Made by a program: the position numbers and the translations under genes | NCBI RefSeq assembly: GCF_018614775.1 | Contig: NZ_JAGGOF010000087.1 | Coordinates: 1-63,804, forward strand | Reading direction: 5' to 3' | Length of the DNA stretch: 63,804 nucleotides | From: Pseudomonas fluorescens | Lineage (GTDB): Bacteria; Pseudomonadota; Gammaproteobacteria; Pseudomonadales; Pseudomonadaceae | The notes under the pieces: model-generated | Told to the model about the DNA's origin: nothing | What the model saw: the letters and a program-made list of their open reading frames with translations, nothing else | The model's database searches: none | Part shown: one piece after another, positions 1 through 8,596 of the stretch | Layout: every line of letters begins with the position of its first letter | Numbering within the stretch: the first letter of the stretch is position 1

Positions 1-8
1 ATACACCG

Positions 9-917
9 TCACCACTGCAAGCTGATACCACTCTCAAACACCCGCTCCAACCCAGTCACCGGGTCAATCAACCGCAACCCCTGAGCCAACAACTTAAGCG
101 GATTGGCATAGTCATCCTCCGCATCCCGAAGCACCTCAGGATAAAACGGATCGTTACAGATTCCCGCCCCAAGCGCACTCATGTGCACACGCAACTGGTG
201 CTTCTTGCCCGTAACCGGATACAGCCCATAACGCCACAGCTCGCCGTTCCTTTCCAATACTTCAATGGCCGTTTCGGTATTCGGCTCGCCCGCCCCCTCT
301 TGCATCCGGAAGAACGGTTCACCGTCGATCATTCGGCTTTTATGCACCCGAGGAAAGGTCAACCCAGGCAACGCACGGGCAATGGCCTGGTAGCGCTTCT
401 CGATCTGCCGAGCAGGAAACAGCGCCTGGTACGCCGAGCGGCTCCGAGGGTTGGCAGAGAACAGCACCAGTCCGGCGGTGTGCCGGTCGATGCGGTGCAG
501 CGGCACCAGATGGGGATTGTCCAGCCGCCGGATCAGCCGTCGCAACAAGGTTTGCTCGACGTACTCGCCCGCCGGCGTAACGGGCAGGAAATGCGGTTTG
601 TCGGCCACGACCAGGTGTTCGTCGGCGTACAGGATCGACTCCACCACCGGGATCGGCTTTTCATCGGGGACTTCACGGAAGTAGTGGATGCGCAGGCCTT
701 CGCGGTATGGCAAGTCGACACGGATGGCGTTGCCCTCCCCATCCAGCACCCGCCCCCGGGCGATCCGGTCCAGCCATTGCTCGCGGCTGATGGCGCGAAA
801 ATGTTCGCACAGGCACTCCAGCACCGTCGGCCAGGTGCCGGGCGGCAGGTACAACGTACTGGCCTGATGATGAGCAGCGGAAAACGATGAACCAGACATG
901 GAAAACTCTTGAGCCAT
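9..917 (-). CDS. RluA-family pseudouridine synthase
   Basis: A 302-residue protein that should isomerise uridine to pseudouridine in rRNA or tRNA. The signature HRIDRHTAGLVLF lies near residues 140-155 and holds the predicted catalytic Asp of the RluA/RluC/RluD family. The first 85 residues look like an S4-type RNA-binding region followed by a linker. The late motif GKKHQLRVHM is the usual substrate-pocket stretch. The start could be the first ATG or an internal one six codons later (MSGSS). The RNA target cannot be told from sequence, because this branch differs from the named E. coli enzymes. It is separated from the next minus-strand gene by about 50 bases, so the two may be co-transcribed. 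Confidence 0.88.
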   Translation of the reverse strand: MAQEFSMSGSSFSAAHHQASTLYLPPGTWPTVLECLCEHFRAISREQWLDRIARGRVLDGEGNAIRVDLPYREGLRIHYFREVPDEKPIPVVESILYADEHLVVADKPHFLPVTPAGEYVEQTLLRRLIRRLDNPHLVPLHRIDRHTAGLVLFSANPRSRSAYQALFPARQIEKRYQAIARALPGLTFPRVHKSRMIDGEPFFRMQEGAGEPNTETAIEVLERNGELWRYGLYPVTGKKHQLRVHMSALGAGICNDPFYPEVLRDAEDDYANPLKLLAQGLRLIDPVTGLERVFESGISLQW

Positions 918-971
918 TTTGCAGGGCGGTATTATCCGCCAGTCGCCTGAGCCCGCCCAGCGATGATTGCT

Positions 972-1292
972 TCAGGCCGATACAGGTGTCGGTTTTGCCG
1001 CCGCTTCGGTGAACTCCTTCAACCAGCGCAGCACCTCTACCGCCTCCCAGCGACCGGGATCGTACAGCGCGTACAACAGGCCCTGGTAACCCACCACATC
1101 CAGTTGCTTGTGATAGCCAGCGCGCTGGAACAATGCCTCGATCTCAGCGAAACAGGTGTTGAAGTGCAGCTTGTTGAAGGGGGTCTTGCCTTCGGTAACC
1201 AACCCATCCAGGCGCAATTCCAGGACCGCCTCGCGCACAACGTCCGCGGACATCCTGTTTACGCTGCTTTTAAGTTGTTCGACATTGACCAA
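972..1292 (-). CDS. Conserved small protein, function unknown
   Basis: A 106-residue protein I do not recognise as a named family. I place the start at a TTG codon (protein beginning LVNVEQLKSS) because GGAG at 1301-1304 lies 8 nt upstream of it. An ATG ten codons further upstream has no visible ribosome binding site. The protein is soluble and mostly alpha-helical in appearance, with no signal peptide and no metal-binding cluster. It sits between the pseudouridine synthase and the glutaredoxin-like gene on the same strand, so a loose operon is possible. The function is open; the start choice is moderately secure. Confidence 0.62.
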   Translation of the reverse strand: MVNVEQLKSSVNRMSADVVREAVLELRLDGLVTEGKTPFNKLHFNTCFAEIEALFQRAGYHKQLDVVGYQGLLYALYDPGRWEAVEVLRWLKEFTEAAAKPTPVSA

Positions 1293-1362
1293 GGGGCACA
1301 CTCCAGATAACTGTATAGACATACAGTAACCGAAGAGTACGATGTTCGCCAATAACCGCGTG

Positions 1363-1623
1363 TCACCATGATGCTGGAAACGGCTCAAGCAGAAACGCGG
1401 CAACCCGGTCTGGATCATCGAAAGGCCAGTCCAGCTCCGCGCCCGTATCGATCCGACGCAGGACCGGGATCCGCAGCCCATAGGCCTCGGACAAAGCCTC
1501 GCTCTCGGCGATGTCCACCAGTTCCACCAACAACCCATGTTCAACGAAAGGCATCAGCACCCCTTCGGCAACTTCACACAGATGGCAACCGAGGGTGCCC
1601 AACAGCTGGCATTCAGGAGACAT
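1363..1623 (-). CDS. Glutaredoxin-like thiol protein (DUF836 type)
   Basis: An 86-residue protein with a thioredoxin fold pattern: an N-terminal beta strand followed by GCHLCEVAE, giving a CxxC redox pair at Cys13 and Cys16, then a conserved IPVLRR segment that supplies the cis-Pro of glutaredoxin-like proteins. It is shorter than a classical thioredoxin and matches the small glutaredoxin family often labelled DUF836. The likely role is cytosolic disulfide exchange; the partner is unknown. It is divergent from the downstream antiporter gene, with about 190 bases between the starts. Confidence 0.8.
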   Translation of the reverse strand: MSPECQLLGTLGCHLCEVAEGVLMPFVEHGLLVELVDIAESEALSEAYGLRIPVLRRIDTGAELDWPFDDPDRVAAFLLEPFPASW

Positions 1624-1809
1624 GGCAGGTAAACCCGAAAAAGATAGACGCTCATTCTAGGCGTGCACCGGGAAACCGTACAGGCCACTCGATTCAGGTT
1701 GTTTCGGTAAAACGCTGATGCAAATCACTGACGGTGAATGTCTTTGCGGCGACGCTTGACGCTTTTCCCCCGCTACGCTGTGAGTTGCCGCCTTGAAACG
1801 GAGTGTCCC

Positions 1810-3522
1810 TTGTTCACCAACCTGCTGATCATTCTTGCCTCGTCCCTGGTGGTCATCGCCCTGTTCCGACGGCTGCGCCTGCCGCCTGTGCTGGGCTATC
1901 TCTGCGTCGGGCTGGCGGTGGGGCCGACCGCGTTGGGCTGGGTGAACGACAGCGAGGCGTTGCCGGACCTGGCCGAGCTCGGGGTGGTGTTCCTGCTGTT
2001 CTCGTTGGGGCTGGAGTTTTCCCTGTCGAAAATGCTCGAGCTGCGACGGGTCGTGTTCGGCCTCGGCAGCCTGCAGGTACTGTGTTCGGGAGCACTCCTC
2101 GCAGCGCTGCTGGTAGGGTCTGGCGCTTCGGTGGTCGCTGCGCTGTTGCTCGGTGCAGGGCTGGCCCTGTCGTCCACCGCCATCGTCAGCAAGGAGCTGG
2201 GCAGCCTGGGGGAAATCTTCAGCAGCCACGGCCAGAACGCCATCGGCGTGCTGCTGTTCCAGGACGTCATTGCCGTGCTGCTGTTGACCCTGGTGCCAGT
2301 GTTCGCCGGCAGCAGCGAGCATCCGTGGTATTGGGCGCTGCCCCTCACTCTGGGCAAAACGCTCGTGCTGTTCGGTGGCCTGTTGTTGGCCAGCCGCCTG
2401 CTGTTGCCCCGCTTGTTCCATGAAGTGGCCGCGTCGCGATCCGCAGAGCTGTTCGTGTTGCTGGCCCTGGTGATTGTGTTGCTGACGGCATGGTTGACCC
2501 ACCTGCTGGGCCTGTCACCGGCCCTGGGGGCATTTCTGGCGGGCATGTTGTTGGGCGAAAGCCACTATCGGCATCAGATCGAGGCCGATATTCGCCCGTT
2601 CCGCGACATCCTGCTGGGTCTGTTCTTCGTCAGCATCGGCATGCTGATCGACCTGCAGTTGTTCATCGATAACGGCCTGTTGATCCTTGGATTGACGCTC
2701 GGGTTGATGGTCATCAAGGGTTGCGTGGTCGCCGCCCTGGTGAAATGGCGCGGCAGCGACGGCGAAACCGCCTGGCGCAGTGGCTTGGCCCTGGCCCAGG
2801 GTGGTGAATTCTGTTTTGCCCTGATGGCACTGATGCAACAGAACCACCTCATGCCTGCCGAACTCAGCGGCCTGCTACTGGCTGCGACGTTCTGTTCGAT
2901 GCTGCTGACGCCGCTGTTGCTGCGCGCCGCGCCACGCGTTGCTGCCCACCTGCATCGCAAACCCAACGAAGAAGCGCAGCTGGAGCAGATCAGCGCGCTT
3001 AACGCCGGTCTTTCAGGGCATGTGGTCATTTGCGGCTACGGGCGCGTCGGCCAGTCCATCGGTCGCTTCCTGCGGCGCGAAGGCCAGGCGTTCATCGCCC
3101 TCGATGACGACCCGGTGATCATCCAGGAAGCCACCGTCGGCGAGAGCTGCGTGCACTATGGCGATTCGCGACGAAGCGACCTGCTTGTCGCGGTAGGGCT
3201 GAGCCGCGCCAGATTGCTGGTGATCGCTGTCGATAACACCGACATCGCCATCACCGTGCTCAAGGCGGCGCGCCGGGTCAACCCGCTGGTGCCGATTCTG
3301 GTGCGCACCCGTGACGACAGTCAGTTGACCGAACTGAAGGCCGCCGGGGCCAGCGAAGTGGTGCCGGAATTGCTCGAATCCAGCCTGATGCTGGCCTCTC
3401 ATGCCCTGATCATGCTCGGCTTGCCCGAGCAGCAGGTCCGACAGCATGTAGATCAGGTCCGTCACGACCGCTACCGGCTGCTGCACGGCTTCTATCCGGG
3501 CGACCAGGACAAGGCGCCCTAG
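1810..3522 (+). CDS. Kef/CPA2-type cation:proton antiporter with RCK domain
   Basis: A 570-residue inner-membrane antiporter of the CPA2 family (KefB/KefC/YbaL-like), expected to exchange K+ or Na+ for protons. The first about 380 residues form a dozen hydrophobic helices, including the family segment LGAFLAGMLLGES. The C-terminal part opens with HVVICGYGRVGQSIGRFL, a Rossmann glycine motif of a TrkA-N/RCK nucleotide-binding regulatory domain. A longer reading from ATG 1738 adds 24 polar residues. I prefer TTG 1810 because GGAG at 1800-1803 is spaced 6 nt from it and the protein then starts directly with a membrane helix (LFTNLLIILAS). The ion specificity is not visible. It ends 8 bases before the convergent ammonium transporter gene. 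Confidence 0.87.
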   Translation: MFTNLLIILASSLVVIALFRRLRLPPVLGYLCVGLAVGPTALGWVNDSEALPDLAELGVVFLLFSLGLEFSLSKMLELRRVVFGLGSLQVLCSGALLAALLVGSGASVVAALLLGAGLALSSTAIVSKELGSLGEIFSSHGQNAIGVLLFQDVIAVLLLTLVPVFAGSSEHPWYWALPLTLGKTLVLFGGLLLASRLLLPRLFHEVAASRSAELFVLLALVIVLLTAWLTHLLGLSPALGAFLAGMLLGESHYRHQIEADIRPFRDILLGLFFVSIGMLIDLQLFIDNGLLILGLTLGLMVIKGCVVAALVKWRGSDGETAWRSGLALAQGGEFCFALMALMQQNHLMPAELSGLLLAATFCSMLLTPLLLRAAPRVAAHLHRKPNEEAQLEQISALNAGLSGHVVICGYGRVGQSIGRFLRREGQAFIALDDDPVIIQEATVGESCVHYGDSRRSDLLVAVGLSRARLLVIAVDNTDIAITVLKAARRVNPLVPILVRTRDDSQLTELKAAGASEVVPELLESSLMLASHALIMLGLPEQQVRQHVDQVRHDRYRLLHGFYPGDQDKAP

Positions 3523-3530
3523 TGCGCATG

Positions 3531-4739
3531 TCAGTCCTGGCTGATCGCCCCGATCTTGTGAATCGACAGGTCGGCGCCGTAATACTCTTCTTCCTGGGTC
3601 AGGCGCAGCCCCAGCCAAAGCTTGATCACGCCGTACACCGCAAACCCGCCGGCCAGGGCAATGACAACGCCCAGAATCGTGCCGACCAACTGGCTGACCA
3701 GGCTGACCCCACCCAGGCCGCCCAACGCACTTTGCCCGAAAATACCGCAGGCAATGCCGCCCCAGACACCGCACAGCCCATGCAGCGGCCAGACGCCCAG
3801 CACATCGTCGATCTTCCACTTGCCCTGCGCTGCGGTAAAACACCAGACAAACAAGGCGCCGGCAATGGCACCGGTAGCCAGTGCGCCGACCGGATGCATC
3901 AGGTCGGAACCGGCACAGACCGCCACCAACCCGGCCAGCGGACCGTTGTGCAGGAAGCCTGGGTCATTGCGCCCCACGATCAATGCCGCCACGGTACCGC
4001 CGACCATCGCCATCAGCGAATTGACCGCCACCAGTCCACTCACTCCAGGCAGGGTCTGGGCACTCATCACGTTGAAACCAAACCAGCCGACAATCAGGAT
4101 CCATGAACCCAACGCCAGGAACGGAATGCTCGACGGTGCGAACGCCACCAGGCGTCCGTCCCGGTAGCGGCCATTACGCGGCCCGAGCAAAAGCACGGCG
4201 GCCAACGCCAGCCAGCCGCCCATGGCATGCACTACCACGGAGCCGGCAAAGTCATGGAAACTGGCGCCGAAGCGGGTTTGCAGCCAGGCCTGCAGGCCAA
4301 AATTGCCATTCCAGACCAAGCCTTCGAAGAACGGATAGACAAACGCCACGATCAGTACCGTGGCGCACAGCTGCGGTGCGAACCGGGCACGCTCGGCGAT
4401 GCCACCGGAAATGATCGCCGGGATGGCGGCGGCGAAGGTCAGCAGGAAGAAGAACTTCACCAGGCTGTAGCCATGGTCGGTGCTGAGCACCGTTGCCGGT
4501 TGCAGGAAGGTCACGCCGTAGGAAATCCAGTAGCCTATGAAGAAATAGGCCAGGGTCGAGACGGCGAAATCGCTGAGGATCTTCGACAGTGCATTGACCT
4601 GGTTCTTCTGCCGGACCGTCCCGACTTCAAGGAACGCAAATCCAGCATGCATGGCCAGGACCATGACTGCCCCCAGCAGGATGAACAGCGTGTTGGAGCT
4701 GTGGACCAGATTGTCCACGGCACTTTGCATATTTTCCAT
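3531..4739 (-). CDS. amtB: Ammonium transporter, Amt/MEP/Rh family
   Basis: A 402-residue, 11-12 helix ammonium channel. Family landmarks are AMHAGFAFLEVGTVRQKNQ near the N-terminus, the FAGSVVVHAMGG segment with the first pore histidine, and HGLCGVWGG near residue 310 with the second. I chose the start at MENMQSAVD, a common beginning for this group; an ATG 12 codons upstream is also open. A glnK gene, the usual partner of amtB, is not adjacent. I looked for a sigma-54 element upstream and found no convincing one. The gene symbol is by family only, since pseudomonads can carry more than one Amt. Confidence 0.9.
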   Translation of the reverse strand: MENMQSAVDNLVHSSNTLFILLGAVMVLAMHAGFAFLEVGTVRQKNQVNALSKILSDFAVSTLAYFFIGYWISYGVTFLQPATVLSTDHGYSLVKFFFLLTFAAAIPAIISGGIAERARFAPQLCATVLIVAFVYPFFEGLVWNGNFGLQAWLQTRFGASFHDFAGSVVVHAMGGWLALAAVLLLGPRNGRYRDGRLVAFAPSSIPFLALGSWILIVGWFGFNVMSAQTLPGVSGLVAVNSLMAMVGGTVAALIVGRNDPGFLHNGPLAGLVAVCAGSDLMHPVGALATGAIAGALFVWCFTAAQGKWKIDDVLGVWPLHGLCGVWGGIACGIFGQSALGGLGGVSLVSQLVGTILGVVIALAGGFAVYGVIKLWLGLRLTQEEEYYGADLSIHKIGAISQD

Positions 4740-5075
4740 GGTGATGGCAGACCTGAAAGTTGGAAAAAGCACCAAACCGGTTCACCTACCTCGGCAACGC
4801 ACCAAGTTGAAACGCATCCGTCGACCCGGTGAAGAGCAACGAACCGCTTTGGTGCATTGAGACAGGTATAACGAAGTTCCGCTTCAAGGCACTTCGCGGG
4901 CTTTGATTATTTGGGTTAAGGTTTTCGGGCTCGCGCCCAGCTTCAGCGCACCGGTGCAGGCTGACGCACCAGTACATGGCAAAAGCCTGAGCAAAAGTTG
5001 TACCAGCACTTTCACTGAACCTTCCGGCAAGGCTCATACTCGAACGTTTCAGACGTCACTCACGGAGATCCACCC
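4740..5075. other. Intergenic region between amtB and the DUF883 gene
   Basis: A non-coding stretch of 336 bases that must hold both divergent promoters. On the plus strand GGCTCATACT at 5031-5040 resembles a sigma-S type -10, which would fit the stress-type operon that follows; there is no clear -35. No repeat, terminator or RNA gene is visible. Open frames here are short and lack ribosome binding sites. Confidence 0.35.
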
Positions 5076-5390
5076 ATGGCCAGAACCCAGGCACAGACTG
5101 CTCAAGAAATCCTGAAGGAAGACTTTCAGACACTGGTCAGCGACACCGAAAGGTTGCTGGACCACACCGCGACGTTGGCGGGTGACCAGGCTGACGTGCT
5201 GCGCAGCCAGATCCAGGACACCCTCCTGCGTGCCCGCGAAACGCTCAAGCTGACCGAAGACTCCCTGCGCGAACGTGGTCAGGCGGCCGTCGTTGCCACC
5301 GAAGAATACGTACAGGCCAACCCTTGGCAATCCGTCGGCATCGCGGCGGGCGTGGGCTTCCTGATCGGCCTGCTGGCGACACGACGCTGA
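5076..5390 (+). CDS. DUF883 family membrane-anchored protein (ElaB/YqjD-like)
   Basis: A 104-residue protein with a long charged amphipathic helix (residues 10-75) and a C-terminal membrane anchor ending AAGVGFLIGLLATRR. This is the layout of the E. coli ElaB/YqjD/YgaM proteins, which bind ribosomes at the inner membrane in stationary phase. A ribosome binding site (CGGAG) precedes the ATG. It is the first gene of a tight three-gene operon: the next ATG overlaps its stop codon (TGATG). Function here is inferred from the family. Confidence 0.84.
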   Translation: MARTQAQTAQEILKEDFQTLVSDTERLLDHTATLAGDQADVLRSQIQDTLLRARETLKLTEDSLRERGQAAVVATEEYVQANPWQSVGIAAGVGFLIGLLATRR

Positions 5391-5782
5391 TGATCGGCCT
5401 CGACGAATCCGGCTCGCCCGAAGCGGGCACCTCACCGACGGCGCGCCGCCTCGGGGCGGCGGTCCTGGGCTTGCTGCACAGCCACGTCGAATTGTTCGGC
5501 ATGGAATTGCAGGAACAGAAGGCTCGCACTGTCAGCCTGCTGCTGTTTGCCGGCCTCGCACTGGTGTTCGGTCTGCTGCTGTTGGTAGGGCTTTCGGCGC
5601 TGGTGCTGATCCTGGTCTGGGACACTTATCGCCTGGCAGGGATTATCGGCCTGTGTCTGTTTTACCTGCTGGCGGCATTGTTCTGTGGCCTTCGGCTCAA
5701 GGCAGCCATCTTTGACGAGTCGTCACCTTTCCATGCCACCCTCGAAGAATTGGCCAATGACCGGGAGCGCCTGTTGCCATGA
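5390..5782 (+). CDS. YqjE-like (holin superfamily III) membrane protein
   Basis: A 130-residue protein with two hydrophobic segments in the middle (LLLFAGLALVFGLLLLVGLS, then a second one around WDTYRLAGIIGLCLFYLL) and charged ends. It matches the YqjE family, often annotated 'phage holin family' although these are ordinary chromosomal envelope genes. It starts at an ATG overlapping the upstream stop by one base and ends overlapping the next start by four bases, so translation of the three genes is probably coupled. The exact role is unknown; general envelope or stationary-phase function is likely by association with the DUF883 partner. Confidence 0.8.
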   Translation: MIGLDESGSPEAGTSPTARRLGAAVLGLLHSHVELFGMELQEQKARTVSLLLFAGLALVFGLLLLVGLSALVLILVWDTYRLAGIIGLCLFYLLAALFCGLRLKAAIFDESSPFHATLEELANDRERLLP

Positions 5783-6114
5783 GCCTGCCTGATATTCCTC
5801 AAGCCCGGACACGGCAGGAAATGCGCAAGGCGCTGGTGCGCCTGCGCATGGAGATGCATCGCCAGGAAATACGCCAGGAAACGCGCCAGTTGCTGCTTCC
5901 GCTGCAACGGGTACGCGGCCTGTCGCAAAGCTGGCACGAAGGTTTCGGTATCAAGCACGCGCCACTCTGGGGCGTGGCGGCGGTGTCGCTGCTCGGCTTC
6001 ATCACCGGTAAACGTACCCGTAGCGGCCGCACCAGCGGCATCACCGGCCTGGTCAAGCTGGCGACGACATTGCTGCCGCTGATCAAGCTCGCCAACCGCG
6101 CGCGCAAATCCTGA
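5779..6114 (+). CDS. YqjK-like small protein
   Basis: A 111-residue basic protein, third gene of the DUF883-YqjE operon, with ATGA overlap to the gene before it. Residues 10-45 are a charged helix rich in Arg and Glu (EMHRQEIRQETRQ). A weak hydrophobic patch near residues 65-77 is followed by a basic tail. It occupies the position of yqjK in the E. coli yqjD-yqjE-yqjK cluster, and I assign it on that basis rather than on a clear motif. No catalytic residues are evident. Confidence 0.66.
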   Translation: MSLPDIPQARTRQEMRKALVRLRMEMHRQEIRQETRQLLLPLQRVRGLSQSWHEGFGIKHAPLWGVAAVSLLGFITGKRTRSGRTSGITGLVKLATTLLPLIKLANRARKS

Positions 6115-6211
6115 CGGTTGTTGCCAGGGCAGGTGTGACGACTTGCCCTTGCACGGCGCCCCACGAACCGGGAAGCTAGGGCCTCGACCTTATCAAACGG
6201 AGCAACCGGCC

Positions 6212-7540
6212 TTGGATTGGCACACCCTGCTGACGCGCGAACGCCTCGGAAAAACCCTCCACAGCCCACAAGAGCTGGGCCGTAGTCCGTTCCACAAGGA
6301 CCACGACCGCATCATCTTTTCCGGCGCCTTTCGTCGTCTCGGACGCAAGACGCAAGTGCATCCGGTGTCCAGCAACGACCATATCCACACGCGCCTGACC
6401 CATTCGCTGGAAGTCAGCTGCGTTGGGCGCTCCCTGGGCATGCGCGTGGGCGAGACGATCCGCAGCGCCCTGCCCGACTGGTGCGAGCCGAGCGACCTGG
6501 GCATGGTGGTGCAATCAGCCTGCCTGGCCCACGACATCGGCAACCCGCCATTCGGTCACTCCGGCGAGGACGCCATTCGCTACTGGTTCCAGCAGGCGGC
6601 GGGCCGCGGCTGGCTGGACGCCATGAGCGAAGTCGAACGCGACGACTTCCTTAACTTTGAAGGCAACGCGCAAGGGTTTCGTGTCCTCACGCAACTTGAA
6701 TACCATCAGTTCGACGGCGGCACCCGGCTGACCTATGCCACCCTCGGCACCTACCTGAAATACCCCTGGACCGCTCGCCACGCCGACTCCCTCGGCTACA
6801 AGAAGCACAAGTTCGGTTGTTACCAGAGCGAACTGCCGCTGTTGGAGCAGATCGCCCATAAGCTCGGCTTGCCGCAGATCGAAGACCAACGCTGGGCGCG
6901 CCATCCGCTGGTGTACCTGATGGAGGCGGCCGATGACATCTGCTACGCGCTGATCGACCTGGAAGACGGCGTGGAGATGGAGCTGCTGGAATATGCACAG
7001 GTGGAATCCCTGCTGTTGGACCTGGTGGGGGACGACCTGCCGGACACCTACCGGCAACTGGGTCCGCAGGATTCCCGGCGGCGCAAACTGGCGATCCTGC
7101 GCGGCAAAGCCATTGAACACCTGACCAACGCCGCTGCACGGGCGTTTGTCGAGCAGCAGGAGGCGTTGCTTGCGGGCACGTTGCCGGGGGACCTGGTGGA
7201 ACATATGCACGGTCCGGCCAAGCGCTGCGTGTTGAATGCCAAGGACATGGCGCGCAAGAAGATTTTCCAGGACAAACGCAAGACGCTGCATGAAATCGGC
7301 GCTTACACCACCTTGGAAATCCTGCTCAACGGGTTTTGCGGCGCCGCGCTCGAACAGCACGGCGGCCGTACGCCCTCCTTCAAGAACCGCCGCATCCTTG
7401 ATCTGTTGGGCAACAATGCACCCGATCCCGATGGTCCGCTGCACGGTGCGTTCCTGCGAATGATCGACTTTATCGCCGGGATGACGGACAGCTACGCCAG
7501 CGACATGGCGCAGGAGATGACCGGCCGCACGCGCCAGTGA
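6212..7540 (+). CDS. dgt: dGTP triphosphohydrolase (dGTPase)-like HD protein
   Basis: A 442-residue HD-superfamily enzyme that should hydrolyse dNTPs to deoxynucleosides and triphosphate. The metal-binding HD residues appear in RLTHSLEVS and in ACLAHDIGNPPFGHSGEDAI, the hallmark of Dgt proteins. The N-terminal GAFRRLGRKTQVHP is also characteristic. I place the start at TTG 6212 (LDWHTLLTRERLGK), with GGAG at 6199-6202 nine bases upstream. This gives the length usual for the Pseudomonas Dgt-like group, and the extra 23 residues from ATG 6143 look unlike protein. Substrate preference among dNTPs cannot be read from sequence. Confidence 0.88.
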   Translation: MDWHTLLTRERLGKTLHSPQELGRSPFHKDHDRIIFSGAFRRLGRKTQVHPVSSNDHIHTRLTHSLEVSCVGRSLGMRVGETIRSALPDWCEPSDLGMVVQSACLAHDIGNPPFGHSGEDAIRYWFQQAAGRGWLDAMSEVERDDFLNFEGNAQGFRVLTQLEYHQFDGGTRLTYATLGTYLKYPWTARHADSLGYKKHKFGCYQSELPLLEQIAHKLGLPQIEDQRWARHPLVYLMEAADDICYALIDLEDGVEMELLEYAQVESLLLDLVGDDLPDTYRQLGPQDSRRRKLAILRGKAIEHLTNAAARAFVEQQEALLAGTLPGDLVEHMHGPAKRCVLNAKDMARKKIFQDKRKTLHEIGAYTTLEILLNGFCGAALEQHGGRTPSFKNRRILDLLGNNAPDPDGPLHGAFLRMIDFIAGMTDSYASDMAQEMTGRTRQ

Positions 7541-7600
7541 GATGGCTATTGCTACAGTTTTCTGGTGGACCCAGGATTTGTATACGCCTTCAGATCCCCT

Positions 7601-7689
7601 GTAGGAGCGAGCCTGCTCGCGATAGCGCAAGCTCAGTGACAATGCTGCTGAGCGACACACCGCTATCGCGAGCAAGCTCGCTCCCACAA
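7601..7689. repeat. REPIN: inverted pair of REP palindromes
   Basis: GTAGGAGCGAGCCTGCTCGCG is followed about 40 bases later by its near reverse complement, ending GCTCGCTCCCAC. The loop carries a smaller imperfect palindrome around GCTCAGTGAC. This is the commonest repeat of the window, and REPINs of this family are moved by RAYT transposases; none is encoded here. It lies just downstream of dgt, where it could also act as a transcript end. Confidence 0.9.
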
Positions 7690-7959
7690 CGTCCGCAGGT
7701 CATATCAGGATTTGGATATCCCCCTCCCTATCTGTTCGCACAAACAACATCTGCGCAGCAATATCCCTACACAAACTTCCAATAAACCTGCCGCTTCCTA
7801 TTCAATTCCCCTACTTAAACCTAAATACACCGTAATACTCTGCCTCTTTTTTTGTAGGAAACTTCTGAAATTGAAGTTGTGCGGCCGTCTCTTCGTACGA
7901 CCCCTGCTGTAACTGGGCTAAGGTGCGCCCTTTATTCAAGCTCGCAGGGTATTTTATTC
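7690..7959. promoter_or_regulatory. AT-rich upstream region of the EvgA/BvgA-like regulator gene
   Basis: About 270 bases without a gene and much richer in A and T than their surroundings, from roughly 7720 to 7870. They must hold the promoter of the response regulator gene. TAATAC at 7833-7838 is a possible -10 but I see no good -35. CTTCCTA at 7794-7800 and TAGGAAA at 7855-7861 resemble the half-site recognised by BvgA-type regulators, in inverted orientation about 54 bases apart. This resemblance is suggestive only. Confidence 0.4.
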
Positions 7960-8586
7960 ATGAACTCCGTTTTCATTGTCGACGATCATCCGGTCATCCG
8001 CCTCGCCGTTCGCATGCTTCTGGAGCATGAGGGTTATAAGGTCGTAGGGGAAACTGACAACGGCGTCGATGCGATGCAAATGGTGCGCGAATGCATGCCG
8101 GACCTGGTCATCCTGGACATCAGCATTCCTAAACTTGACGGGCTGGAAATTCTCTCGCGCTTCAACGCCATGACCACGCCTCTCAAGACCCTGGTGCTCA
8201 CGGCGCAATCGCCAACGCTGTTCGGCATCCGCTGCATGCAGTCGGGGGCCTCCGGTTATGTGTGTAAACAAGAAGACCTCAGCGAACTTGTCAGCGCTAT
8301 CAAGGCCGTGCTGTCCGGCTACAACTACTTCCCCAGCCAGGCGTTGAACCCGATACACCCGGATGATCCGCGCTGTATCGAGCTGGATCTGTTCAAGAGC
8401 GTCAATGACCGGGAGTTGATGGTCCTGCAACTTTTCGCCCAGGGCCGCACCAACAAGGAAATCGCCAAGGGTATGTTCCTCAGCAATAAAACCGTCAGCA
8501 CCTACAAGAAACGGTTAATGCAGAAACTCAAGGTCAAGTCTCTTGTTGATCTGATCGAAATGGCGAAGCGCAACGCACTTGTGTGA
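7960..8586 (+). CDS. EvgA/BvgA-like LuxR-type response regulator
   Basis: A 208-residue two-component regulator. The receiver domain (residues 1-120) starts FIVDDHPVIR with the acidic pair and has the phosphorylation site Asp53 in DLVILDISIPKLDG. The C-terminal half is a LuxR/NarL helix-turn-helix (FAQGRTNKEIAKGMFLSNKTVSTYKKRLMQKL). I start at ATG 7960, with AGGG ten bases upstream; a longer frame from 7879 adds 27 residues before the receiver fold. Its stop lies 10 bases before the start of the hybrid kinase gene, so the two form a cognate pair as in evgAS and bvgAS. Targets are unknown, and autoregulation is plausible. Confidence 0.88.
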   Translation: MNSVFIVDDHPVIRLAVRMLLEHEGYKVVGETDNGVDAMQMVRECMPDLVILDISIPKLDGLEILSRFNAMTTPLKTLVLTAQSPTLFGIRCMQSGASGYVCKQEDLSELVSAIKAVLSGYNYFPSQALNPIHPDDPRCIELDLFKSVNDRELMVLQLFAQGRTNKEIAKGMFLSNKTVSTYKKRLMQKLKVKSLVDLIEMAKRNALV

Positions 8587-8596
8587 GAAGAACAGG

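Noticed and set aside
4740..4900. Possible sigma-54 promoter for the ammonium transporter gene
   Set aside because: TTGGTGCGTTGC on the minus strand resembles parts of the consensus but the GG to GC spacing is wrong.
5390..5782. 'Phage holin' label as a sign of prophage
   Set aside because: The YqjE family is a normal chromosomal gene in the DUF883 operon; there are no other phage genes nearby.
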